This document shows, piece after piece, positions 7,593-14,153 of a stretch of DNA of 14,153 nucleotides. Location of the stretch: the NCBI GenBank assembly GCA_025464025.1, contig JAODBP010000005.1:1-14153 (forward strand), given 5' to 3'. A program made the translations under genes and the position numbers. The first letter of the stretch is position 1. The number at the start of each line of letters is the position of its first letter. A model generated the notes under the pieces. The model saw only the letters and a program-made list of their open reading frames with translations. It did no database searches and was not told where the DNA came from. The stretch comes from Actinomycetes bacterium (GTDB taxonomy: Bacteria > Actinomycetota > Acidimicrobiia > Acidimicrobiales > CADCSY01).

Positions 7593-7624
7593 ACCTCAAG
7601 TGAAGCTCGAGGTCACGGTTGACC
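7593..7624 (-). promoter_or_regulatory. overlapping palindromes upstream of ftsZ, possible operator
   Basis: Two inverted repeats share bases. ACCTCAAG (7593-7600) faces CTCGAGGT (7606-7613) across five bases with one mismatch in eight. GGTCA (7611-7615) faces TGACC (7620-7624) across four bases, perfectly. From memory, actinobacterial ftsQ-ftsZ spacers carry a conserved block of similar look (CTTCA-CTTGAGGT-like); I cannot verify that here. The first repeat recalls MerR/SoxR-type half-sites but has a different spacing. No convincing -10/-35 pair was identified in the spacer. Confidence 0.4.
7596..7616 (-). CDS. possible six-codon leader ORF before ftsZ (MTSSFT)
   Basis: On the minus strand AGGAGGT (7628-7622) is followed after five bases by GTG at 7616-7614, then five codons and TGA at 7598-7596. 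The Shine-Dalgarno match is stronger than that of ftsZ itself. The ORF precedes the two leader hairpins, an arrangement reminiscent of a leader-peptide control region. In such GC-rich DNA an AGGAGGT before a GTG can occur by chance, and the bases also serve the palindromes, so this is a weak call as a translated gene. Confidence 0.2.
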   Translation of the reverse strand: MTSSFT

Positions 7625-7667
7625 TCCTGCTGAGCCTCACGTCCTGTGCGTGACGGTAAGCCACGGC

Positions 7668-8444
7668 TCAGCGGCGGGTCAAGGCAGGTGCCGCCGGCAC
7701 CCGCACGTCGATGGCGATGACCCGGGCCGGATCGGCGTCGTCGAGGACGCTCAGCAGCGCCAGCCACTTGGCCGGCGCCTGGGTCGGTTGCCCGAACAGG
7801 ACGGTGGCGAGGGCGCCGTTGCGCAGGCGCACGGTGCCCTCCACGGCGCCGGCCGACGACGGCCGGAGCTCGACGAGCTGCGGTCGCAGGCCCACCGGCA
7901 CGGTGGCGGCCAACTCGAGGGCGGCGATGGTGCCGGCGCGGAGCGGCCGGCCGAGGGCCGGGACGATCGGCGGGATCTTCAGGTGGAGGACGCCGGGGCC
8001 GGGCTCGGGGGCCAGGGCCAGCTGGCGGCCGGTGGCGTCGAGCAGCACCCAGCCCCCGGCCTTGACCGGCACGGCGGCGGTGGCCGTCCGCTCGGCCACC
8101 TCGATCCGGACGGTGCCGGGCCAGCGCCGGTGGACCTCCACCGTCTGGACCCAGGGCAGGGCGGCGATGCGGGAGGCGGCCCGCCCGAGGTGGGCGGTGA
8201 GGAGGGCGTCGCCGAGAGCGATGCCGGTCGCCGCCTGCACGGCCTCGGGCCCGGAGTGGGTGGCGCCGGCCACCTCGAGGTGGTCGACGTCGAGCACGGG
8301 CGTCAGCGTGATCCCCCACAGCCCGACGACCACGGCCGCCACGCTCGCCACCACCGTGAGGCGACGGAGCCGCTTGCGGCCCTCGTCGCGCTGCACCGCG
8401 ATCCGCCGAGCCCTGATCCTCGGGTCGATGGTCGACGTGCTCAA
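7668..8444 (-). CDS. ftsQ: cell division protein FtsQ (POTRA domain)
   Basis: Bitopic divisome protein that links FtsB/FtsL to the septal synthase. The 258 residues comprise a basic cytoplasmic tail (1-29), one transmembrane helix at about 30-50 ([17 protein letters not shown]), the FtsQ-type POTRA domain at about 51-118 ([14 protein letters not shown] to [21 protein letters not shown]) and the extracytoplasmic beta domain starting [15 protein letters not shown]. The start is TTG at 8444, overlapping the murB TGA as TTGA; GGAGGT (8459-8454 region) stands about six bases upstream, which supports this unusual start. The only near alternative, GTG at codon 17, would shorten the tail and break the coupling. 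It lies in the usual murB-ftsQ-ftsZ order. Sequence similarity in this family is low, but position and architecture agree. Confidence 0.94.
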   Translation of the reverse strand: MSTSTIDPRIRARRIAVQRDEGRKRLRRLTVVASVAAVVVGLWGITLTPVLDVDHLEVAGATHSGPEAVQAATGIALGDALLTAHLGRAASRIAALPWVQTVEVHRRWPGTVRIEVAERTATAAVPVKAGGWVLLDATGRQLALAPEPGPGVLHLKIPPIVPALGRPLRAGTIAALELAATVPVGLRPQLVELRPSSAGAVEGTVRLRNGALATVLFGQPTQAPAKWLALLSVLDDADPARVIAIDVRVPAAPALTRR

Positions 8445-9364
8445 GGCTCGACCTCCGGTCGAGGGTCGAAGCCGATCATGCGCAACTCGGGGTGGAGGTC
8501 GATGCCGTGGACGTCGGCCACCCGCACCCGCACCTCGGCGATCAGGGCGGCCACGTCGTCAGCCGAGCCGTCCGGGTCGGCCTGGATGAAGTTGGCGTGC
8601 TTCTCCGACACGTGGGCGGTCCCCCGCCGCAGCCCCTTGCACCCGGCGGCGTCGACCAGGCGACCGGCCGAGTCGTCCGGCGGGTTGGTGAAGACCGAGC
8701 CGCAGTTCTGGCCGCCGGGCTGGTGGGCCCGCCGCCACCGGACGACCTCGGCCAGCTCGGCCGTCCCGGCGTCGACGTCACCCGGTGCGAGGGCGAACTC
8801 GGCCCAGACCACCACGCGGGAGGCACCGACCGCCGAGCGGCGGTAGCCGAGCTCGAGAGCGGCAGCCGACACGACCCCATCCTCCCCCGTGGCGAGGTCG
8901 AGGACGCGGACCCGCACCAGCGACGCGGCCACGTCCGAGCCGTGGCCGCCGGCGTTCATGCGCACGCCGCCGCCGACCGACCCGGGCACGCCGACCGCCC
9001 ACTCCAGCCCGGCGAGGCCGGCGGCGACGGTGCGGCGGGCGAGGACGGGAAGGGGCGTCGCCCCACCGGCCCGCACCGTCGTGCCGTCGACCGCCACCTC
9101 GGCGAACGCGTCCCCGAGGACCAGAGCGAGCCCGTCGAACCCGGCATCGGCCACGAGGAGGTTCGAGCCCTTGCCCACCACCAGCACCTCGACGCCGCTC
9201 GACCCGACGGCGTCGGCGACCAGGGCGAGGTCGTCGTCACCGACCACCTCGACGAAGAGGGCAGCCGCCCCGCCGACCCGATACGTGGTGAACGGCGCCA
9301 GCGGCACGTCGCGACGGGCCCGCTCGCCCAGGACCGCCGCCGCCCGCTCGACGGCCTCGCTCAT
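8441..9364 (-). CDS. murB: UDP-N-acetylenolpyruvoylglucosamine reductase MurB
   Basis: FAD enzyme that reduces UDP-GlcNAc-enolpyruvate with NADPH to UDP-MurNAc in the cytosol. The 307 residues show the FAD domain (PFTTYRVGG at 24-32, [36 protein letters not shown]) and the substrate domain with YRRS (174-177), CGSVFTNP containing the catalytic Ser223, SEKHANFI, and a terminal HPELRMIG whose Glu293 is the expected catalytic acid. The layout matches type II MurB, which lacks the extra loop of the E. coli enzyme. The start is ATG at 9364, overlapping the murC TGA as ATGA, so the two are translationally coupled. The frame stays open far upstream but that part is antisense-type shadow of murC. No key residue appears missing. 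Confidence 0.97.
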   Translation of the reverse strand: MSEAVERAAAVLGERARRDVPLAPFTTYRVGGAAALFVEVVGDDDLALVADAVGSSGVEVLVVGKGSNLLVADAGFDGLALVLGDAFAEVAVDGTTVRAGGATPLPVLARRTVAAGLAGLEWAVGVPGSVGGGVRMNAGGHGSDVAASLVRVRVLDLATGEDGVVSAAALELGYRRSAVGASRVVVWAEFALAPGDVDAGTAELAEVVRWRRAHQPGGQNCGSVFTNPPDDSAGRLVDAAGCKGLRRGTAHVSEKHANFIQADPDGSADDVAALIAEVRVRVADVHGIDLHPELRMIGFDPRPEVEP

Positions 9365-10749
9365 GAGATCGACCGGAGCAGCTCGTCGGGCAGCGTCGTC
9401 AGGTCGCCGGCGCCGAGGGTGAGGCAGAGGTCGCCGGGCCGCAGCTCGGTGACCAACCAGCGTCGGAGGTCCTCCCGCTCGGGCAGCCAGGCGACCCGCG
9501 AGCGCGGGTGGGCATCGAGCACGGCGTCGACGATGAGCTTCCCGGAGATGCCGTCGATGGGCTGCTGGCCGGCGGCGTAGATCCCGGTGACGGCGAGCAC
9601 ATCGGCATCGACGAAGGCGTCGGCGAAGTCGCGCCACAGCGCCGCGGTGCGGGTGTAGCGGTGGGGCTGAAAGACGCACACGACCCGGCGCCACGCCCCG
9701 GCCTTCGCCGCGGCGAGCACGGCGGCGACCTCGGTCGGCAGGTGGTCGTAGGAGTCGACGAACGTGACGCCGCCCGCCTCGCCCCGCCGCTCGAACCGGC
9801 GACCGACGCCGGCGAAGGACCCGAGGGCCCGGACCACCGCATCGGGATCGACGCCGAGCTCGGTGCACAGGGCGAGGACGGCAGTGGCGTTGCAGGCGTT
9901 GTGCAGCCCGGGCACCGGCAGCGACACGTCCCGTCCGTTCACCCGGAACCGGACGCCGTCCCGATCGGTCACGACGTCGGTGAGGTGGTACCGCGCGCCC
10001 TCGATCGTGCCGTAGGTGGTGCACCCCTCGACCTCGGCGGCCAGGGCGGCGGCGCCCGGGTCGTCGACGCAGACGACCCGCGGACCGTCGGCCTCGGCGA
10101 CGAAGCGCACGAAGGCGGCCCGCAGGTTTTCGAAGTCACCCCAGTGGTCGAGGTGGTCGGGCTCGACGTTGGTCACGATCACCCCGTGGGCGCCGAGCTC
10201 GACGAACGTGCCATCGCTCTCGTCGGCCTCGACGACGAACCACTCCCCGTCGTCCCACGCCGAGCCGGTGCCGAGCCCGCCGATGTCGCCGCCGACGATG
10301 AACGACGGCGAGGCGCCGGCCTCGCGGAGAGCGAGGGCGAGCATGGCCGTGGTGGTCGTCTTCCCATGGGTGCCGCTCACGGCGAGCGTCCGCCGCACGG
10401 CGCAGATGGCGGCCAGCGCCTCGGCCCGGCGCAGCACCGGGATGCCGGCGGCCCGGGCGGCCACGACCTCGGGGTCGTCGGCCGGGATCGCCGTCGAGAC
10501 GAGCACGACGTCGACCCCCTCGACGACGGCGGGCTGGTGCCCGGCGTGGACCTTGGCCCCGGCCGCCGCCAGCCGGTCGAGCACCGCCGACGGCGCCGAG
10601 TCGCTCCCCGACACGTCGTGGCCCATCGTCAGCAGGACGCCGGCGATGGCGCTCATGCCGGACCCGCCGGCGCCCACGACGTGGATCCGGTGCGGGGTCG
10701 AGAGGTCGAGGAGCTGGTCGGCGATGGGCGATGACGCTAGAGCGTTCAT
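9361..10749 (-). CDS. murC: UDP-N-acetylmuramate--L-alanine ligase MurC
   Basis: ATP-dependent cytosolic ligase that adds L-alanine to UDP-MurNAc, the first step of stem-peptide synthesis. The 462 residues show the Rossmann-like start HVVGAGGSGMSAIAG (23-37), the ATP loop GTHGKTTTT (126-134), VEADESDGTF, NVEPDHLDHWG, PGLHNACNATAVLA, GVGRRFE and the C-terminal domain with FQPHRYTRTAAL and DLCLTLGAGDL. The usual DDYAHHPTE motif reads DSYDHLPTE here. It is the first gene of the minus-strand block. The ATG at 10749 is the only good start, yet no Shine-Dalgarno precedes it, and the murG ATG on the other strand is only 17 bases away. A leaderless or very short-leader transcript is therefore possible. 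Confidence 0.97.
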   Translation of the reverse strand: MNALASSPIADQLLDLSTPHRIHVVGAGGSGMSAIAGVLLTMGHDVSGSDSAPSAVLDRLAAAGAKVHAGHQPAVVEGVDVVLVSTAIPADDPEVVAARAAGIPVLRRAEALAAICAVRRTLAVSGTHGKTTTTAMLALALREAGASPSFIVGGDIGGLGTGSAWDDGEWFVVEADESDGTFVELGAHGVIVTNVEPDHLDHWGDFENLRAAFVRFVAEADGPRVVCVDDPGAAALAAEVEGCTTYGTIEGARYHLTDVVTDRDGVRFRVNGRDVSLPVPGLHNACNATAVLALCTELGVDPDAVVRALGSFAGVGRRFERRGEAGGVTFVDSYDHLPTEVAAVLAAAKAGAWRRVVCVFQPHRYTRTAALWRDFADAFVDADVLAVTGIYAAGQQPIDGISGKLIVDAVLDAHPRSRVAWLPEREDLRRWLVTELRPGDLCLTLGAGDLTTLPDELLRSIS

Positions 10750-10766
10750 GCGAGACTGCGTGCGCC

Positions 10767-11891
10767 ATGGCCGAAGGAGCGCCCACCGTCGTCATCGCCG
10801 CCGGGGGCACGGGCGGCCACATCTACCCCGGGCTCGCCCTCGCCGAGGCGATCGCCGAGGCCCGCCCCGACGCCCGCATCGAGTTCGTCGGCACGCCCCG
10901 GGGGATGGAGGGTCAGCTCGTCCCCGCCGCCGGCCACCCCCTCCACCTGTACGACATGGTGCAGTTCGCCGGCCAAGGGTGGCGCAAGGCCACCGTGCCG
11001 CTCGCCCTGGGCCGGGCCACGCTCCAGGCCCGGTCGATCCTCAAGCGGCTCGGCGCCGACGTGGCGGTGAGCATGGGCGGCTACAGCGGCATCCCGCTGA
11101 TCGTGGCGGCGAAGACGGCCGGCGTGCCGTCGCTGATCCACGAGCCGGGCGCCGTGCCGGGAAAGGCGAACCAGCTCGCCGCCCGCTTCACCGACCACCT
11201 GGCCACCTCGTTCCCGCAGACCCGCTTCGCCGGCGTCGAGCTCCGCTACGTCGGCTACCCGCTCCGCCGGGCCATGACCTCGTTCGACCGCGACGCGCTC
11301 CGGCCCGAGGCCCGCACGGCCTACGACCTCGACGAGCGCACCGCGATGGTCCTCGTCACCGGCGGCAGCCAGGGCGCCATGTCGCTCAACCGCCTCGCCC
11401 TCGGGCTGGCCGAGCGGTGGGCCGACCGCGACGACCTCCGCATCGTGCTCAAGGCCGGCGCCCGCAACCACGAGGAGATCGAGGCCGCCCTCGCCGGCAA
11501 CCCCGGCGCCCACCTCGTCGAGCTGGTGCGCTACATCGACCGCATGGACCACGCCTACGCCGCTGCCGACATCGGCGTGTTCCGCTCCGGCGCCGGCACC
11601 GTCGCCGAGCTCGCCGTGGTCGAGCTGCCCTCGGTGCTGGTGCCGTTCCCACGCGACGAGCACGACGAGCAGCTCCACAACGCCCAGCCCCTCGTCGAGG
11701 CCGGCGGCGCCCTGCTCGTGCGGGACCACGAGGCGACGGCCGACCACGTCGGGCCGATGCTCGAGGAGCGGCTCGCCGACCGGTCCCACCTGGCCGCCAT
11801 GGCCGAGGGCATGCGGGCCAACGCCCGACCCCAGGCCGCCTCCGAGCTGGCTGCGTGGACGCTGGCGCTGGCCGACGGGAAGGCCACGTGA
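10767..11891 (+). CDS. murG: lipid II synthase MurG (UDP-GlcNAc transferase)
   Basis: Peripheral membrane GT-B glycosyltransferase that moves GlcNAc from UDP-GlcNAc to lipid I, forming lipid II. The 374 residues show the N-domain glycine loop GGTGGH (13-18), SMGGYSGIP, HEPGAVPGKAN, YVGYPLRRAM, then the C-domain GGSQGAMSLN (199-208) and the UDP-GlcNAc site RSGAGTVAEL (273-282, Glu281) with EQLHNA. ATG at 10767 is preferred because the family begins a few residues before the strand TVVIAAGGTGG; the ATG at 10731 would overlap murC. There is no ribosome site upstream. It is divergent from murC, whereas in the usual dcw order both lie on one strand. The downstream gene overlaps its stop by four bases (GTGA). 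Confidence 0.97.
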   Translation: MAEGAPTVVIAAGGTGGHIYPGLALAEAIAEARPDARIEFVGTPRGMEGQLVPAAGHPLHLYDMVQFAGQGWRKATVPLALGRATLQARSILKRLGADVAVSMGGYSGIPLIVAAKTAGVPSLIHEPGAVPGKANQLAARFTDHLATSFPQTRFAGVELRYVGYPLRRAMTSFDRDALRPEARTAYDLDERTAMVLVTGGSQGAMSLNRLALGLAERWADRDDLRIVLKAGARNHEEIEAALAGNPGAHLVELVRYIDRMDHAYAAADIGVFRSGAGTVAELAVVELPSVLVPFPRDEHDEQLHNAQPLVEAGGALLVRDHEATADHVGPMLEERLADRSHLAAMAEGMRANARPQAASELAAWTLALADGKAT

Positions 11892-12799
11892 GCGTGCGGG
11901 CGGGCGATCGCGCCGTCGACGCCCTCCAGTCCCTCCCGGCGGGCTTCGACGTCGTCGTCGACGAGGTCGGCGAGCCCATCGGCACGGTCAACGACATCGA
12001 CGTCCGTCGGGCGCTGCTCGCCACCGACGACCCCGATGCCCTCCGGGTCGCCGACGTGCTGGGCCCGGCCGACGCTCCCCGCCCCACGCGCATCGGCGAC
12101 GATGCGATCGTGGTCGTCATGGCCGGCGGCCGAGGCGAGCGGCTCCGCCCGCTCACCGACCACCTGCCGAAGCCGCTCCTCGCGGTGGGCCGCACCACGA
12201 TCCTCGAGCGGCTCCTCGAGCGGCTGTTCGAGTCCGGCTTCGGCGACGTGTGGCTGGCCGTCAACTACATGGCCGACAAGATCGAGTCGACCATCGGCGA
12301 CGGCGCCCGCTGGGGCATGCGGGTCCGCTACCTCCGTGAGGACGAGCCCCTCCACACCGCCGGCGCCCTGTCGCTGCTGCCCGAGCGGCCCACCGGACCG
12401 ATCGTCGTGCTCAACGCCGACCAGGTGACCCGGCTCTCGTTCGCCCGCATGGTCGACTACCACCAGGCCGAGGGGGCCGCCGTCACCATCGGCGTGTTCT
12501 TCCACGAGGAGCAGGTGAAGTACGGCGTGGTCGACCTCGACGGCAACGCCGTGGTCGGCATGCGGGAGAAGCCGACGCTGCGGTGGCCGTGCAACGCCGG
12601 CTTCTACGTGATCGACCCCGCGATGCTCGACCTGGTCCCGCAGGGGCAGGCGTTCAGCATGGTCGACCTGGCCGACGCGGCGATGGCCGCGGGCCACAAG
12701 GTCGTGGCGTTCCCGATCGTCGAGACGTGGCTCGACATCGGCAACTTCGACGACCTCAACAACGCACTGATGTGGTTCGTGACCGGCGAGGAGCTGTGA
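11888..12799 (+). CDS. sugar-1-phosphate nucleotidyltransferase with N-terminal CBS-like segment (PtmE-like)
   Basis: Predicted to activate a sugar 1-phosphate as an NDP-sugar. The 303 residues begin with one CBS-like half-module (FDVVVDEVGEPIGTVNDIDVRRALL, about 20-44, shown here as VVVDEVGEPIGTVNDIDVRR), then a nucleotidyltransferase fold from about 74: MAGGRGERLRPLT (78-90), KPLL, NYMADKIE, HTAGALSLL, LNADQVT (metal Asp178), GMREKPT and ETWLDIGN. Mannose- and glucosamine-1-phosphate guanylyltransferases with leading CBS units, such as PtmE of the legionaminic pathway, have this order, but PtmE has a CBS pair and this protein only part. Usual NGD reads NAD and usual GTAGAL reads HTAGAL. GTG start overlaps the murG stop; the next gene overlaps its own stop. 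Nucleotide and sugar specificity are inferred from the LegB-like neighbour. Confidence 0.85.
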   Translation: MSVRAGDRAVDALQSLPAGFDVVVDEVGEPIGTVNDIDVRRALLATDDPDALRVADVLGPADAPRPTRIGDDAIVVVMAGGRGERLRPLTDHLPKPLLAVGRTTILERLLERLFESGFGDVWLAVNYMADKIESTIGDGARWGMRVRYLREDEPLHTAGALSLLPERPTGPIVVLNADQVTRLSFARMVDYHQAEGAAVTIGVFFHEEQVKYGVVDLDGNAVVGMREKPTLRWPCNAGFYVIDPAMLDLVPQGQAFSMVDLADAAMAAGHKVVAFPIVETWLDIGNFDDLNNALMWFVTGEEL

Positions 12800-13785
12800 G
12801 CGTGGACTGGAACGGCAAGAAGGTGCTCGTCACCGGCGGCGAGGGCTTCATCGGCTCGCACCTCACCGAGCGCCTCGTGCGGGAGGGGGCCGACGTCCGC
12901 GTCCTCGCCCTCTACAACCCGTTCGGCCGGTACGGCTGGCTCGACCCCGAGGTGCACACCAGCGTCGAGCTCCTGCCCGGTGACGTGCGCGACGCCGAGC
13001 GGGTCGCCGGCGCCGTCGAGGGCTGCGACGTCGTCTTCCACCTCGCCGCCCTCATCGGGATCCCGTACAGCTACGTGGCGCCGGAGAGCTACGTGCAGGT
13101 CAACGTGCAGGGCACGATCAACGTGGCCACGGCGTGCCACCGCCACGGCGTCGGACGCCTCGTGCACACCTCGACGAGCGAGACGTACGGCACCGCCATC
13201 ACCGCGCCGATCAGCGAGTCCCACCCGCTCCAGCCCCAGTCGCCGTACTCGGCCTCGAAGATCGGCGGCGACATGATGGCGCTGTCGTTCCACCACGCCT
13301 TCGACCTGCCCGTCGCCGTGTGCCGGCCGTTCAACACCTACGGGCCGCGGCAGTCGACCCGGGCCGTGATCCCCACGATCCTGAGCCAGCTCCACAAGGG
13401 GGCGAAGGAGATCCACCTCGGGTCGACGTCGCCGACGCGCGACTTCAACTACGTCGAGGACACGGTGAGCGGCTTCCTCGCCGTCGCCGGCTCCGATCGC
13501 GCCATCGGCGAGGTCGTCAACATCGGCTCGGGCCGCGAGATCTCCATCGGCGACCTGGTCCAGCTCCTCGTCGAGATCACCGGCAGCCCGGCCCAGATCG
13601 TCACCGACGAGGCCCGGCTCCGGCCGGCTGGGTCGGAGGTGGAGCGCCTCCTCTGCGACAACTCGCGGGCGAGGGAGTGGACCGGCTGGACCCCGCAGGT
13701 GCCGCTGGAGGAGGGCCTGCGCCGGACGTCCGACTGGATCGCCGAGCACCTCGACGAGCTCGACACCTCCGGCTACAGCGTCTGA
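12796..13785 (+). CDS. NAD-dependent SDR sugar 4,6-dehydratase/epimerase, LegB-like
   Basis: Extended short-chain dehydrogenase acting on an NDP-sugar in the cytosol. The 329 residues show the NAD loop TGGEGFIGSH (G14, G17, G20), GDVRDAERV, FHLAALIGIPYSY, STSETYGT, the catalytic YSASK (Tyr151, Lys155), RPFNTYGPRQS, TRDFNYVEDTV and NIGSGREISIGDL. The stretch LYNPFGRYGWLD and the run AALIGIPYSYVAPESYV match my memory of LegB, the GDP-GlcNAc 4,6-dehydratase that opens the legionaminic acid pathway; related SDRs make other deoxyamino sugars, so the substrate is not settled. The first GTG (12796) overlaps the previous stop as GTGA; a second GTG two codons on is possible. It ends the murG operon as seen, with no clear terminator. 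Confidence 0.88.
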   Translation: MSVDWNGKKVLVTGGEGFIGSHLTERLVREGADVRVLALYNPFGRYGWLDPEVHTSVELLPGDVRDAERVAGAVEGCDVVFHLAALIGIPYSYVAPESYVQVNVQGTINVATACHRHGVGRLVHTSTSETYGTAITAPISESHPLQPQSPYSASKIGGDMMALSFHHAFDLPVAVCRPFNTYGPRQSTRAVIPTILSQLHKGAKEIHLGSTSPTRDFNYVEDTVSGFLAVAGSDRAIGEVVNIGSGREISIGDLVQLLVEITGSPAQIVTDEARLRPAGSEVERLLCDNSRAREWTGWTPQVPLEEGLRRTSDWIAEHLDELDTSGYSV

Positions 13786-13801
13786 GCCCGGCTCGTGACC
13801 A

Positions 13802-13830
13802 TTGACACCGCTGCCCCGGTGAGGTGATTG
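13802..13830 (+). promoter_or_regulatory. possible promoter for the terminal secreted-protein gene
   Basis: A perfect TTGACA stands at 13802-13807 in the 77-base gap after the LegB-like gene. At the proper distance only weak -10 candidates exist (GTGATT at 13824-13829 or TGATTG at 13825-13830). The exact -35 match stands out in this GC-rich setting, but the absent -10 keeps the call low. Confidence 0.35.
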
Positions 13831-13862
13831 CCCGGCGGGGCCGGATCAGGGAGATTGTCCCG

Positions 13863-14153
13863 GTGAGCGCACGGACGCGCAGGGGTCTCGCCGCGGCAGC
13901 CGCCGTGCTGGCCCTCTCGGGAACGGCGTCGGCCCTGGCGGCCACGTCCTCCTCGGCCGCTCCGGCGCCGGCACCCGCCCTCGTCGAGGCGGCCACCTGC
14001 GCGGCGCCGACGCCCCTGGTCGCTCCGGACGGGAGCCGCACCGACGGCGAGACCGTGGTGTCGTTCCAGGTGCCGGCCCTGACCCGCCTCCGGGTCGAGG
14101 GCGTCACGGTCGTCGCCGTGGCCACCAACACCGGCTGCGCCCCGCGGGCGACC
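13863..14153 (+). CDS. predicted secreted protein, 3' end beyond the window
   Basis: Ninety-seven residues are visible and the frame is open to the last base. From the GTG at 13863 the N-terminus is a typical Sec signal: basic MSARTRRG, a hydrophobic core AAAAAVLALSG, then TASALAATSS with probable cleavage near ASALA-A. A low-complexity Ala/Pro linker follows (AAPAPAPALV), then a domain containing two cysteines (ATCAAP near 46 and NTGCAP near 92) with beta-rich text such as TVVSFQVPAL and VEGVTVVAVATN. I do not recognise the family; a secreted Ig-like or surface protein is conceivable. GGGAG lies nine bases before the start, inside a small inverted repeat (GGGA/TCCC). Its own upstream TTGACA suggests a separate transcript from the LegB-like gene. 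Confidence 0.72.
   Translation, partial: MSARTRRGLAAAAAVLALSGTASALAATSSSAAPAPAPALVEAATCAAPTPLVAPDGSRTDGETVVSFQVPALTRLRVEGVTVVAVATNTGCAPRAT

Noticed and set aside
7593..7613. A true SoxR box upstream of ftsZ
   Set aside because: Half-sites look similar, but the centre has five bases and one arm carries a mismatch, unlike the SoxR consensus. No soxR gene is in view.
6400..8319. A 639-residue frame extending FtsZ at its N-terminus
   Set aside because: The extension is out-of-frame ftsQ plus leader. FtsZ homology begins at the ATG at 7503, which has a ribosome site.
8441..10024. A long upstream extension of MurB
   Set aside because: The extra part is an Arg-rich shadow of murC. The ATG at 9364 overlaps the murC stop and fits the family start.
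10016..12799. A 927-residue open frame apparently fusing a long N-terminus to the nucleotidyltransferase
   Set aside because: The first two thirds are antisense to murC and out of frame with murG, with Arg/Pro/Ala-rich shadow composition. The real gene starts at GTG 11888, overlapping the murG stop.
13784..13794. GAGC-CCG-GCTC as a terminator after the LegB-like gene
   Set aside because: The stem has only four pairs, no T-tract, and overlaps the stop codon; such short repeats are common in this GC-rich DNA.

Overview
This window is very GC-rich, uses many GTG and TTG starts, and carries the actinobacterial Z-ring and polar-growth set ftsQ-ftsZ-yggS-sepF-yggT-divIVA with no ftsA or minCD in view. 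It is chromosomal DNA of an actinobacterium. An Acidimicrobiia-like lineage is my guess, from the MurC motif variant and the lysine-rich envelope protein; the sequence does not prove it.

Layout. (1) Positions 3-2597 on the plus strand hold the 3' part of ileS, with its N-terminus and HIGH motif left of the window. (2) Positions 2611-10749 on the minus strand hold a nine-gene division and cell-wall block. In transcription order it is murC, murB, ftsQ, ftsZ, yggS, sepF, yggT, divIVA (wag31), and a two-helix membrane protein with a long histone-H1-like Lys/Ala/Pro tail. The first three genes are coupled by 4-base stop/start overlaps (ATGA, TTGA). ftsZ has its own 164-base leader, and the later spacers are 94, 22, 1, 52 and 29 bases. 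ileS and the lysine-rich gene converge with 13 bases between them. (3) Positions 10767-13785 on the plus strand hold murG, a CBS/nucleotidyltransferase gene and a LegB-like SDR sugar dehydratase, chained by GTGA overlaps. (4) Positions 13863-14153 hold the start of a secreted protein that runs off the window. No stretch over 300 bases lacks a gene. I saw no tRNA, rRNA, CRISPR array or insertion sequence.

How the genes work together. MurC and MurB act in the cytosolic UDP-MurNAc branch, and MurG makes lipid II. FtsQ belongs to the divisome. FtsZ with its membrane anchor SepF forms the ring, and DivIVA/Wag31 directs polar growth. YggS (PLP homeostasis) and YggT are the usual passengers of this neighbourhood. 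The nucleotidyltransferase and LegB-like enzyme suggest activated amino-sugar synthesis for a surface glycan, possibly of the nonulosonic (legionaminic-like) type.

Points worth a second look: murC and murG are head to head with 17 bases between start codons, so the dcw cluster is split and inverted here; the ftsZ leader holds overlapping palindromes, a six-codon ORF behind a perfect Shine-Dalgarno, and two GC-rich hairpins; a perfect inverted repeat buries the divIVA start codon; the lysine-rich membrane protein carries a 42-bp tandem array; and murG is operonic with LegB/PtmE-like genes.
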